Source: Notospermus geniculatus (taxonomy: Eukaryota; Nemertea; Pilidiophora; Heteronemertea; Lineidae). From it: a stretch of DNA of 64,000 bases. Every line of letters begins with the position of its first letter. Position 1 is the stretch's first letter. Location: positions 1,125,759-1,189,758 of the forward strand of contig NMRB01000007.1 of the NCBI GenBank assembly GCA_002633025.1. The letters are read 5' to 3'. Below the pieces are notes generated by a model. The model ran no database searches and had not been told where the DNA came from. It saw nothing but the letters and a program-made list of their open reading frames with translations. The translations under genes were made by a program, and so were the position numbers. Positions 55,373 through 64,000 of this stretch are shown here, in pieces.

Positions 55373-56692
55373 ATGACCACATGTATTATTGGGAATGATA
55401 GGAATGATACTCTAAATGACTCTGACATTGTAACAAGCCATTTACCAACAGGATTTGAAACTCCAACAGGACCAAAAACATCTGATTCAGTTTCTAGGAA
55501 CATTCTATTTAGTCAAGAAGGAAATAGTGTATTTGACGTGAGAGTAACAACACCAGTTAGTTTGACTACAGAAAACAGAATGGGTGATATTGAACGATTA
55601 GCTGAAGCAATTAGCAATTTAGGAGCACGAAGTAATGGTGCAAGAAACTCTGGCTCAGTAAATAAACCAATCACATATGCAGGACGCATTACGGAAGATT
55701 TAGAAGACTTCCTAAAACATTTTGATGCATACGCTGATTTCAATGGGTGGGAGGCTGAGTCCAAATGTAAGGCGATGCCCAATTTTCTAGACTCTGTGGC
55801 TTTCGATTTTTTCTACAGCCTACCAGAGGATGTAAGAAATGATTTTGCCAGACTTAAGGAAAGAATGAGAACAAAATTCAATCCAGACACACTAAAATTT
55901 GTAAAAAGTCAAGAACTACATACCAAAACCCAGTTACCAAATGAACCGCTAGAAAACTACATTGAAACAGTGCTACGCATGTGTGCTAGGGCAGGTAAAA
56001 CACCAGAGGAACATTTTGTGGGGTTCATACATGGTTTAAGACCAGCTTTAAAGAATTTTGTTCTAAGTCAAAATGTAGCTTCTATAGAACAAGCAATGAA
56101 TAGTGCTAGGTTGGGAGATTCCTTATATCCGGAAGAAAAAACCCAGATAATGTCAGTAGATACCAGTGGGGGTGCTAGGGGTCAGTTAGAGAAAAGGGTA
56201 GATGATCTAGTATGTGCTGTTTCCAATCTAGTTAAACAACAGGAAAACTCCAGGTCAGGGGGAAATAACTCAAGTGGGGCTAGGCCTAAAACTAATTTCA
56301 GAAATCAAAGGACTACCAATGGGGAGCCCATTTGTGGGAGGTGTTTGAGGGTAGGCCATACAGCCACATATTGTGAAGCTCCAATGCCAGCTTCTAGGGG
56401 AAGAGGTAATTCACCATCAGGGAACTATTATCAGTATGATCCTAGGCCTCAGCAATATGGTGGAAATACAAGACCAGGCTATAATCCATACGCCACTGAA
56501 TTTCAGTCGGGGGGTAGATATGGCCCGAATGATAGGTACAACCATTACAGTAGTAACTACGAAAACCGCTCTTATGGCTCTGGGCCACGACCCAATGATG
56601 CTAACATACAGTGCTATAGGTGTTCAAACTATGGTCACAGGGCTGCAAATTGTACCACTGGGATGCCAAACCGTGATCAACCGTTAAACTAG
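55373..56692 (+). CDS. gag: Gag polyprotein
   Basis: Structural protein that packages the RNA. 439 residues from the first ATG after the primer site. Middle part (about 95-250) is a retrotransposon Gag capsid-like region: ITYAGRITEDLEDFLKHFDA, then RMRTKFNPDT and a LxxYIE...R helix. The C-terminal part is Gly/Asn/Arg-rich with two CCHC zinc knuckles (C-x2-C-x4-H-x4-C): CGRCLRVGHTATYC at 321-334 and CYRCSNYGHRAANC at 414-427. Ends at TAG (56690-56692) directly after a slippery heptamer. No internal stop, so the frame is intact. An open frame starting at 55334 is only the non-ATG extension through the primer site. Confidence 0.92.
   Translation: MTTCIIGNDRNDTLNDSDIVTSHLPTGFETPTGPKTSDSVSRNILFSQEGNSVFDVRVTTPVSLTTENRMGDIERLAEAISNLGARSNGARNSGSVNKPITYAGRITEDLEDFLKHFDAYADFNGWEAESKCKAMPNFLDSVAFDFFYSLPEDVRNDFARLKERMRTKFNPDTLKFVKSQELHTKTQLPNEPLENYIETVLRMCARAGKTPEEHFVGFIHGLRPALKNFVLSQNVASIEQAMNSARLGDSLYPEEKTQIMSVDTSGGARGQLEKRVDDLVCAVSNLVKQQENSRSGGNNSSGARPKTNFRNQRTTNGEPICGRCLRVGHTATYCEAPMPASRGRGNSPSGNYYQYDPRPQQYGGNTRPGYNPYATEFQSGGRYGPNDRYNHYSSNYENRSYGSGPRPNDANIQCYRCSNYGHRAANCTTGMPNRDQPLN
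56683..56692 (+). promoter_or_regulatory. Programmed -1 frameshift site, gag to pol
   Basis: Reads G TTA AAC TAG in the gag frame. GTTAAAC is an accepted -1 slippery heptamer (used by equine arteritis virus). A one-base slip back enters the pol frame, which is open from 56677 on. The stop follows the heptamer at once. Confidence 0.7.
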
Positions 56693-59600
56693 AATCTGCT
56701 CATTTTGAGGGGCCAAAAGTGAGCAGAAAAAGTGAAAAACTAGATTATGATAAATGTAGTGATCAAATTGCTAAACCAGAGGCCGAAGCACATAATCCAC
56801 AAAATACTGTCCAAACTTGTCCAGAACATAAAATTGAGTCGAAGTCTGATGTTGTTAGTGATGAATTAGAAAGTGTGGTTGATAAATGTGAATCCAAAGG
56901 TTATGAATATGAAGTAAATGAAGTAAAAGAGTTATTAAGTGTAGAACAGTCAGTGAAGAAAACAATAATGAGTTATAATGAGCCTGTGACGGTTCCCTGT
57001 GTAGACGTACACAGTGGGGGGAGCCATGGGGACAATTGTGAGAAAAAGATTATTAGAGAGGCAGTGGGGGGCAATTCAGGACAGGAACATGCCTGTTGTT
57101 GTTTGCAGCAATTATTGTCGATACTATTTACAGTTGTAATTGTAGGTAGTTTTGTTTATGTGGGGTATGAATTTGGACATGTTATTTTGAAGATATGTGT
57201 TGGATTAGCAATTGTGGTGGTCTTGGGTGTTCTAGTACATGGTACTGTTGGGCAAGGGTTAAAGCACTTGAAAGATTGGACACAGACCTGGGAACTCAGG
57301 TTTTCTCCATGTGCAATCTTGCCCGGCAAGACCTGTATTGCGGATCTCACTTCACTTGGGTGTGCCCCACCCAAGATGGCGTTGACGAAAACACCCACGA
57401 CCGACCCGAAAAATGTTTCTTTTGAAGAACATGAGATCACTACCAATGAGTGCACGCCCTTTCCTGAAGGAACAAATGAGATCTATTTTGAGGAAGATGA
57501 TCCTAGAGTTTTAACTAAGGTTTCAAACTCAGTATTGGCTGAAGTTGGCCAAAGAAGAATTGATGCGCTGCTTGACACGGGAGCAACAATTTCCCTCTGT
57601 AAGCAACAGCTTCTTGAATCACAAGCAGGCCTAGCGACTCTTCCAATTGATTATTCAAAAGAAAAAAATGCAGTAACCGCTAGTGGTGCTGCACTACCAT
57701 TACTAGGGACAATTAGGCTACCATTAAAGTTAGGCCATCTTGAATTGGAGCAGGAAGTATATGTTGCTAAGGACCTATCCCATGATCTTGTGCTGGGTTT
57801 GGATTTCTTGAATGACCATAAGGCTCAGATTGATTTTGGGGAGGGAACCTTAATTCTAGCGGGCAGTGAACCAATAGAAATACAGAAGATTCATTACCTC
57901 AATGAAGCAGTTAAACTTAGGGCAGATGCCTCAGTTGTGATACCTCCTGGAGGACAAGCAATGGTATGGGCTAAACTGGAAGGTGAACAACCTCGTTCCC
58001 ATATTAGTGGGGTAATTACTCCAAATCCAAGGCTAGTTGGCAGAAGCCACCTGATGGGGGCACATTGTGTTGCTCATGTCACAGACAACAACATGGTGCC
58101 ATTCCAGATATACAATCCAACTGTTAAACCCATTAGATTGTACAGGAATACTAACTTGGGACACATTGACTTGACTCCAATTGATGTTGTTGCTAGACTG
58201 AGTTTACCAGAAGATGATCTTAGGCCTACTGAGTATGTACAGGCAACTTCCTTAAAGACGGAAGGCCGAACTAGTCAGTCAAAGATTGATCCACCTGCAG
58301 TAAACTTGGACAAAGCCGATATCTCTGAGGAGCAGAAAACTCAATTTAGAGACCTTTTGATGCGGTATAGAAATGTATTTGCTAATGATGATAATGAGTT
58401 AGGCCGTACTTCAGTTATAAAACACCGCATTGACACAGGAGATCAACCGCCTGTTAGAGCTCGTCCGTATCGAGTAGGCCCAGTCCAAAGGGATATTATT
58501 GATGGACAGGTACAAGACATGTTGGACAGAGGTATCATATCGCAATCACAAAGTGAGTGGGCCTCCCCTGTAGTACTTGTGAAGAAACCAGATGATAGTT
58601 ACAGATTTTGTGTTGACTATAGGGGTATCAATGCTTTATCCAGAACAGTTGATTACACAGCGATTCCTAGGATAGATGACACACTTGACGCTCTAGGCAC
58701 ATCTCAGCCAAAATTCTTCAGTACCCTTGATCTCCGGTCTGGATACTGGCAGGTCGAACTTGATGGTGAAGAATCTAGGGACCGCTCAGCATTTATCACT
58801 TACTCTGGGTTGTATCATTTCAATGTTATGCCTTTTGGGTTAAAATCAGCTCCCAGTACTTTCCAGCGCCTTATGGAGACAGTGTTACGTGGGTTAAATT
58901 GGAAAACATGCCTTTGCTACTTGGATGATGTCATTGTATTCTCAAATAGCTACGAACAGCATCTATTGCATCTTGAACAAGTTTTTCAGGCCCTGGGCGC
59001 CGCCAATTTAACTTTGAAACCAAACAAGTGCTTTTTCTTCATGAGGGAACTCAAGTTCTTGGGATTTAAAGTATGTGAGAAAGGGATTCTGGTTGATGAG
59101 GGGAAAACAAAAGCCATCAGAGATTTTCCAATTCCAACAAGTGTAACAACTTTGAAATCATTCCTGGGGCTCGCCAACTTTTACCGGAAATTTGTGAAGG
59201 ATTTTGCAAAGATTGCGTACCCACTGAATCAATTACTCAGAAAGGGGGTGAGGTTTGAATGGGGCCCTGAACAACAACAAGCATTTGAAACCTTGAAAGA
59301 CAAACTGATGAATCCGCCAGTTCTCATTTTCCCAGATTTCACGCAACAATTTATAGTGTGTTGTGACTGTAGCAACACCGGGCTAGGAATCGTACTCGCC
59401 CAAATGAGGGATGGCAAGGAGTGTGCCATAGCTTATGATGGAAGGGCTCTGAATAAGGCTGAGATGTCATATACCACTACTGAAAAGGAAGCCTTGAGTG
59501 TAATTTGTGCCTTGAAAAAGTGGCGATCATACTTGGTTGGCCAGAAATTCAAAATTATCACAGATCATAGTGCAGTCCGTTACATAATGGGCATGAAAAA

Positions 59601-61383
59601 TCCAACTGGCCGCCTTGCTAGATGGATTCTGTACCTTCAGCAATTTGATTTTGAGATTGAACATAGGCCAGGTAGGATTCATACTAATGCTGATGGACTC
59701 AGTAGAAGAGAATGGGATACCACTGTCTTAGCTGTGGATGATCCAAATGGTGCAGAATTGGCTGAACAACAGAAAGCTGACACCACGCTTTTGCCTCTGA
59801 TCACATACTTAATGACCAAGGAACTTCCTGATGATGACAAACTCGCTAGGCAGATTACCATGATATCAGACTCCTACACTTTAGGCAAAAATCAGTTGCT
59901 CTACAAGTTACTACCCAAGACTCAAAGGGGTGATGCTGAAGATGACCTACGGCGTTTGGTAATACCAAAGACCATGCAGCCGGAAGTTATTGCAGCAGCC
60001 CACGACCATGTCCTGTCTGCTCACTATGGTGTGATGAAAACTTATAAGAAAGTTAGGACACGATACTATTGGGAGGGCATGTTTGCCGACATTGAACATT
60101 GGGTAAAAAGTTGTGCATCATGTAGTACTAGGAAAACACCAAAAGCAAATAGGAAGATACCATTGCAACCATTAGAACCCGTGACAGCTCCCTTTGAGCG
60201 GCTGGCTGTTGACTGTGTGGGTCCATTGCATACAAGTAATAGGGGAAATAAGTATCTAGTAGTGTTCACTGATTATCTCACTCGTTGGCCTGAGGCCTTC
60301 GCCGTAAAGTCAATAGAGGCACCAGTAATAGCCGATTTAATATTCAAACAGATTATTTGTAGACATGGTGCGGTGAAGACGCTTCTGTCAGATCGCGGTA
60401 CTAATTTCTTGTCAAAGTTGGTCCAAGAACTATGCAAACTAGTTGGCACTGAACATCATAAGACCAGTTCGTATCATCCCCAAACAAATGGCCTTTGTGA
60501 AAAATTCAATGGGACCCTAATTCAAGGCATCTCCATGTATGTGGATACTAACCAGTTAACATGGGATGAGTTTGTTGAACCAGTACTGTTTAGTTACCGA
60601 TCCACTCCTTGCGATAGCACTGGGTATAGTCCATTCATGTTACTGTACGGCCGTCAACCTGTCTTACCAATAGATGCTGCTTTATTAGCTCAGTATGATG
60701 ACAAGACAGATCCACAACAACACCTAGATCAGATAGTTGAAAAGTTGAAAATTATCCAACCTCAAAGTATTAAGAACCTTGAAAGCGCCCAAAACAAAAT
60801 GAAGAAATCTCATGACAAACAGGTAAAACCAAATAGATTTAAAGTAGGGGATAAGGTTTGGTTGTATGTCCCGGCACATAAGAAGCACCTGACTAGGAAA
60901 CTCCAGCATCTGTGGAAGGGTCCTTACATAATACATCACTTAGTATCAGCTACAGCAGGCACCTACCGCCTAAAAACATTGCAAGGAAACCAGATACAAG
61001 CCCCTGTTCATGCCAGTCGACTGAAACCTTACACAGACCCAACTAGCAGACCAATTGGTGGCGATCCACCCCACGATCCACCAGTTACCCAAACCCCTAA
61101 TGATCCAGGTCCAGGGGAAGTTCATGACACAGGGACCGATCCACCTGTAACCGTGCCAGCTACATCATCAAAAACCACAGCGCAACCTAACCCTAAAATT
61201 AGGAAACCGCGAATCTTTGCGATAGAACGCATTTTAGGAAAACGCCTGCGTAAGGGCAAAGTGCAGTATAAAGTTAAGTGGGCAGGGTATCCAATGAGCC
61301 GTTGTAGTTGGTTACAGCCAAATAAGATTTTAGATAAAGATAAGATTGCAGAGTATGATCGCTTGGCTAGAATTACAACTTAA
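56689..61383 (+). CDS. pol: Pol polyprotein: protease, RT, RNase H, integrase, chromodomain
   Basis: Residue numbers from 56719 (GTG). 1-125: polar acidic leader; 126-175: CCC then two membrane helices; 283-370: aspartic protease with LLDTGATISL and LVLGLDFL; 540-850: Ty3-type reverse transcriptase with RSGYWQ, MPFGLKSAP and catalytic YLDD (734-737); RNase H with ITDHSAV and NADGLSR; integrase zinc site H1097-x4-H1102-x29-C1132-x2-C1135, and D1165, D1225, E1261 (D,D-35-E). A GPY-like region precedes a chromodomain at 1497-1550 (FAIERILGKRLRKGKVQYKV - KWAGYP, then SWLQP). No stop or shift, so possibly active. Metaviridae (Ty3/Gypsy), chromovirus-like by the last domain. Confidence 0.95.
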   Translation, partial: LESAHFEGPKVSRKSEKLDYDKCSDQIAKPEAEAHNPQNTVQTCPEHKIESKSDVVSDELESVVDKCESKGYEYEVNEVKELLSVEQSVKKTIMSYNEPVTVPCVDVHSGGSHGDNCEKKIIREAVGGNSGQEHACCCLQQLLSILFTVVIVGSFVYVGYEFGHVILKICVGLAIVVVLGVLVHGTVGQGLKHLKDWTQTWELRFSPCAILPGKTCIADLTSLGCAPPKMALTKTPTTDPKNVSFEEHEITTNECTPFPEGTNEIYFEEDDPRVLTKVSNSVLAEVGQRRIDALLDTGATISLCKQQLLESQAGLATLPIDYSKEKNAVTASGAALPLLGTIRLPLKLGHLELEQEVYVAKDLSHDLVLGLDFLNDHKAQIDFGEGTLILAGSEPIEIQKIHYLNEAVKLRADASVVIPPGGQAMVWAKLEGEQPRSHISGVITPNPRLVGRSHLMGAHCVAHVTDNNMVPFQIYNPTVKPIRLYRNTNLGHIDLTPIDVVARLSLPEDDLRPTEYVQATSLKTEGRTSQSKIDPPAVNLDKADISEEQKTQFRDLLMRYRNVFANDDNELGRTSVIKHRIDTGDQPPVRARPYRVGPVQRDIIDGQVQDMLDRGIISQSQSEWASPVVLVKKPDDSYRFCVDYRGINALSRTVDYTAIPRIDDTLDALGTSQPKFFSTLDLRSGYWQVELDGEESRDRSAFITYSGLYHFNVMPFGLKSAPSTFQRLMETVLRGLNWKTCLCYLDDVIVFSNSYEQHLLHLEQVFQALGAANLTLKPNKCFFFMRELKFLGFKVCEKGILVDEGKTKAIRDFPIPTSVTTLKSFLGLANFYRKFVKDFAKIAYPLNQLLRKGVRFEWGPEQQQAFETLKDKLMNPPVLIFPDFTQQFIVCCDCSNTGLGIVLAQMRDGKECAIAYDGRALNKAEMSYTTTEKEALSVICALKKWRSYLVGQKFKIITDHSAVRYIMGMKNPTGRLARWILYLQQFDFEIEHRPGRIHTNADGLSRREWDTTVLAVDDPNGAELAEQQKADTTLLPLITYLMTKELPDDDKLARQITMISDSYTLGKNQLLYKLLPKTQRGDAEDDLRRLVIPKTMQPEVIAAAHDHVLSAHYGVMKTYKKVRTRYYWEGMFADIEHWVKSCASCSTRKTPKANRKIPLQPLEPVTAPFERLAVDCVGPLHTSNRGNKYLVVFTDYLTRWPEAFAVKSIEAPVIADLIFKQIICRHGAVKTLLSDRGTNFLSKLVQELCKLVGTEHHKTSSYHPQTNGLCEKFNGTLIQGISMYVDTNQLTWDEFVEPVLFSYRSTPCDSTGYSPFMLLYGRQPVLPIDAALLAQYDDKTDPQQHLDQIVEKLKIIQPQSIKNLESAQNKMKKSHDKQVKPNRFKVGDKVWLYVPAHKKHLTRKLQHLWKGPYIIHHLVSATAGTYRLKTLQGNQIQAPVHASRLKPYTDPTSRPIGGDPPHDPPVTQTPNDPGPGEVHDTGTDPPVTVPATSSKTTAQPNPKIRKPRIFAIERILGKRLRKGKVQYKVKWAGYPMSRCSWLQPNKILDKDKIAEYDRLARITT
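57094..57243 (+). other. Two-helix membrane hairpin in Pol leader
   Basis: Residues 126-175 of Pol: a Cys triplet, then LLSILFTVVIVGSFVYVGY, a short EFGH turn, then VILKICVGLAIVVVLGVLVH. Both are long enough to span a membrane. It lies between Gag and the protease, where Ty3/Gypsy elements normally have none. Confidence 0.75.
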
Positions 61384-61400
61384 GTTCCTCGTTTTTGCAG
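61384..61400 (+). promoter_or_regulatory. Probable env splice acceptor
   Basis: GTTCCTCGTTTTTGCAG, a pyrimidine tract plus CAG just after the pol stop and 8 bases before the env ATG. Confidence 0.65.
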
Positions 61401-61408
61401 GCGTCAAG

Positions 61409-63949
61409 ATGAGGACTATCGGGATTGTATTAGGCTGGCTGCTTTTCTGGATAACTCCCACGACCATGGCGAAACGTACGCCTATTCTTCGACATAATTA
61501 CGGAGCAGCCATGTTTCACGTTGGCGCGATTGATAGTGGCGCTTCATTGTGGTTGCATACATTTGCCATACCTTGGGTAAGGCCAAAATACAAACCAATG
61601 CCCCTGCCAGATTGCAAAGTAGACCAGGCTGAATGTTACCAGTTGACATCGTTATTGTTGGACCTAAATGAACAACGTACAGATTTTGTTGACCGAATAA
61701 ACAATAACACAAAAGCATTTAGGATGATGATACAATCGAATATGACCGGACCCTTGTCCAAACCGACTGTACGGAGCCGTCGATCCGCTCCTTTGTCATT
61801 TATAGGCCAGATATCTAGATCCCTTTTCGGTACCGCAACTACGTCTGATGTTCAACTCTTGGCTAAACACATTGAAAAATTAGAACGAGCCACCAAACTT
61901 GAAAATAATCAAATAAAACAACATGATGATCTCCTTAGTAGTTTTATGTCCTCCACTAGTGACCGATTAACCAATGCAATGAAAGGCCTAGAGACCAATC
62001 ACAAATATATAATGAAAATACAACAAAGTGTCGAACAACTACAAAAAGTGTATGCTAAAGCTTATGAGGTCACGCAGGATCTGATCCATCGGGTGGATCT
62101 GCTGTCCACGGTGACCCAGATTTTACTGTCAGATATTGCACACCTGTCTGCATTGGAACAAATATCCCAAACTTTCATCGCTTCAACACAAACCCTTCTC
62201 GAAGGCTATCTCCCTATATCGTTGGTTGCACCAGAGCAAGTGCAAGCTGTCTTGAAACAAGTTAAGACCATGCTACCACGCAAATATCCCCAGTTTCATT
62301 TGGCTTATTCTGAGGCATCATATCATTACCAGGTCAGAGATATCTTGTATGCACAATCTGATAAGTATTTATATATTTCTATCAAAATTCCACTTCGATC
62401 CATGTTAACTTATTTTGAAGTATTTAATGTTGTTACTCTCCCTGTCCCAGTCAATGGCTCAAGTGAGCATACAACCTTAATTGACCCCAAAACGGAATAT
62501 ATTGGTGTAACCCAGGATGAGGAATATTTTATTGAATTTAATCATGACTTTTTATCAGCTTGTAAGGGTAGGGAATTGAAAATATGTGAGGGGACAAAAT
62601 CCATGAAGGCTAGTTCATCCTTGACTTGTGCTAGTGCACTGTATTTTGACATCCCTCAGGCAATTATTAAGCACTGCACCATCAATTATAAAGAAAATGG
62701 ATTATTTGAGGGGGCGATTGAACTGACTCAGGATTTACATTTGGCTTCCGGTAGTAAGTCCTTGTGGAAGTTGTCTTGTATGGACAAGCCGACTCGCACG
62801 ATACCACATTGCAATTACTGTTTAATAAAAATTCCGTGCCGTTGTGCATTAACTAGTAACACATTCAAAGTGGCACCCAAACTGACAGGTTGTATAACGC
62901 AATCTACCAGACTAACCTATTTGCATCCTATAAATTTGGCTGTTTTGTATTCTCTCCATAAAAATTTTGAATTGCATATTCCCGGAAAGCGGACTTTTCA
63001 TAAAATGCCAAAATTAATGTTGCCCAATTTAACCCTTGAGGAGGATAACTGGGATACTGTACTGTCGAAGGAACGAACATATACTATCGATTTCAAAACA
63101 TTAATTAATAAGGCTCAAAACAAGAGTAAACTTTATGTTTCAAGAATGGTTTCTGTAACTTCTGACTTAGATTTGGATGCCTCGACATTTGATTTTGATC
63201 CTAACAGTTTTATTTCTATCCCTGGTATTTTAAGTATGGTTGCTATTGTACTAAGCTCTTATGTGCTCATCCGCATGCATTGTTGCATGGCTTCGCTGTT
63301 GCCTGTGGCGGGCGGTCTGCCTGTGGCCAGGGGATTTATTCTACATCGGAACGAATCTCTGCATATCCCTCTGCCAGTTGATCCTTCTAACTCAAAGGCA
63401 ACAAATGTACCTGCAGTACAGTCTTGGCCAATGGAACACCTACTGTTGTTCACCATAATTGCTATGTTATCGTTCCTCGTCTTACATTATTTAATAGATG
63501 ATTTGAAGGTGGTGTTAAATATCTTGAGAACTCCGTTTACTACGGCAACCACTTGTGTAATTTTACGTCTGTCCAATGGAATGGATTGCATTGATTTTAA
63601 TATATTATCCCTGCCTGGTTGCCCAACCAATTATCAACTAACTAGTCACCCTCATATATTAAAAATTTCTCAGGTCCGTCGATGCTTATGTCCTCGATTA
63701 GTAATTGACTGGCCTGATCTAAAGATACTAGATACTGAAAAACAGTGGTTAATCAATGTTCCAGCATCGGTGCGGGCACCATTGTTGAAGTTGAGGAGGG
63801 TAAATATCCTTCTGCATACGCCTTACAAGGCTTTATTATACGTAGGTCATGGGGACCTCCTGATGCCCTTCCTTGTTGTAGCCGATAAACCTGTTGTGGC
63901 CGAAAGGCAAGCAAATGACTTAGTGATAAACAATTCTTACATAATGTGA
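61409..63949 (+). CDS. env: Envelope glycoprotein, class I baculovirus F-like, with long C-terminal tail
   Basis: 846 residues from the ATG after the splice acceptor. 1-21: signal peptide (MRTIGIVLGWLLFWITPTTM). 122-125: RSRR furin site. 126-150: fusion-peptide-like SAPLSFIGQISRSLFGTATT, which matches the F/errantivirus pattern of a FxG..xxLFG segment right after the cleavage site. 150-270: heptad-type helices. Cys-rich region 375-510 with N-glycosylation sites. 601-630: membrane anchor (ISIPGILSMVAIVLSSYVLI). Then a second hydrophobic span (677-697) and about 150 more residues, unusual for this family. No internal stop; ends TGA. A longer frame from 61346 overlaps pol and is an upstream extension only. 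Confidence 0.88.
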   Translation: MRTIGIVLGWLLFWITPTTMAKRTPILRHNYGAAMFHVGAIDSGASLWLHTFAIPWVRPKYKPMPLPDCKVDQAECYQLTSLLLDLNEQRTDFVDRINNNTKAFRMMIQSNMTGPLSKPTVRSRRSAPLSFIGQISRSLFGTATTSDVQLLAKHIEKLERATKLENNQIKQHDDLLSSFMSSTSDRLTNAMKGLETNHKYIMKIQQSVEQLQKVYAKAYEVTQDLIHRVDLLSTVTQILLSDIAHLSALEQISQTFIASTQTLLEGYLPISLVAPEQVQAVLKQVKTMLPRKYPQFHLAYSEASYHYQVRDILYAQSDKYLYISIKIPLRSMLTYFEVFNVVTLPVPVNGSSEHTTLIDPKTEYIGVTQDEEYFIEFNHDFLSACKGRELKICEGTKSMKASSSLTCASALYFDIPQAIIKHCTINYKENGLFEGAIELTQDLHLASGSKSLWKLSCMDKPTRTIPHCNYCLIKIPCRCALTSNTFKVAPKLTGCITQSTRLTYLHPINLAVLYSLHKNFELHIPGKRTFHKMPKLMLPNLTLEEDNWDTVLSKERTYTIDFKTLINKAQNKSKLYVSRMVSVTSDLDLDASTFDFDPNSFISIPGILSMVAIVLSSYVLIRMHCCMASLLPVAGGLPVARGFILHRNESLHIPLPVDPSNSKATNVPAVQSWPMEHLLLFTIIAMLSFLVLHYLIDDLKVVLNILRTPFTTATTCVILRLSNGMDCIDFNILSLPGCPTNYQLTSHPHILKISQVRRCLCPRLVIDWPDLKILDTEKQWLINVPASVRAPLLKLRRVNILLHTPYKALLYVGHGDLLMPFLVVADKPVVAERQANDLVINNSYIM

Positions 63950-64000
63950 TATTGTCAAAGGAAATATTGGGTATAACGTGTATTCTATTAACATTATCAA
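63950..64000 (+). other. Start of env 3' flank, window end
   Basis: 51 bases; no polypurine tract or LTR start is visible, so the 3' LTR lies beyond the window. Confidence 0.6.

Noticed and set aside
63950-64000. 3' LTR start
   Set aside because: No TGTAACG in the last 51 bases; the element continues past the window.

Overview
The window is nuclear DNA from an invertebrate animal. It is dominated by one large multi-exon gene on the minus strand, a trithorax/MLL-type histone H3K4 methyltransferase (KMT2A/KMT2B orthologue). Reading it exon by exon gives 27 exons between 53133 and 26192, all with GT/AG borders and compatible phases. Together they encode 4,708 residues plus a stop; the true N-terminus lies beyond the right end of the window. 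The gene keeps a nuclear-receptor-type zinc finger that is known from fly Trithorax and absent from vertebrate MLL. The interspersed CCCTAA-type telomere motifs argue against insects. Many tRNA-derived SINEs, MITEs and fold-back elements fit a marine invertebrate (lancelet, hemichordate, echinoderm or mollusc are all possible). I cannot name the species.

Layout. 1-26191: gene-free 3' flank of KMT2 filled with repeats. These are a duplicated block around a one-base gap, several 21-23 bp minisatellite arrays, three tRNA-derived SINE types, many hairpin MITEs, a fold-back cluster, a telomere-like palindrome and a dead LINE 3' end. 26192-53133: the KMT2 gene, whose larger introns nearly all carry a MITE or SINE. 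53134-54843: more intron with no coding signal. 54844-64000: an LTR retroelement (endogenous retrovirus-like) on the plus strand, antisense to KMT2, with 5' LTR, primer-binding-site candidate and intact gag, pol and env frames. Its 3' LTR is outside the window.

How the parts work. KMT2 exons give, in protein order: AT-hook, nuclear-receptor-like finger pair, CXXC CpG-binding domain, PHD1-3, bromodomain-like region, extended PHD, FYRN, a 2,330-residue single-exon linker (C2HC finger, AT-hook cluster, internal repeats), FYRC, WDR5-binding Win motif, SET and post-SET. The retroelement encodes Gag with two CCHC knuckles. Its Pol carries protease, reverse transcriptase, RNase H, integrase and a C-terminal chromodomain, and is reached through a likely -1 frameshift at GTTAAAC. 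Its class I, baculovirus F-like envelope is probably made from a spliced message.

Most unusual points: the provirus combines a chromodomain integrase with an env gene and has a two-helix membrane hairpin between Gag and protease. The 23-bp minisatellite arrays share their core with the end of a MITE family. A 240-bp intronic array of CACTTAAGTG palindromes lies inside KMT2.
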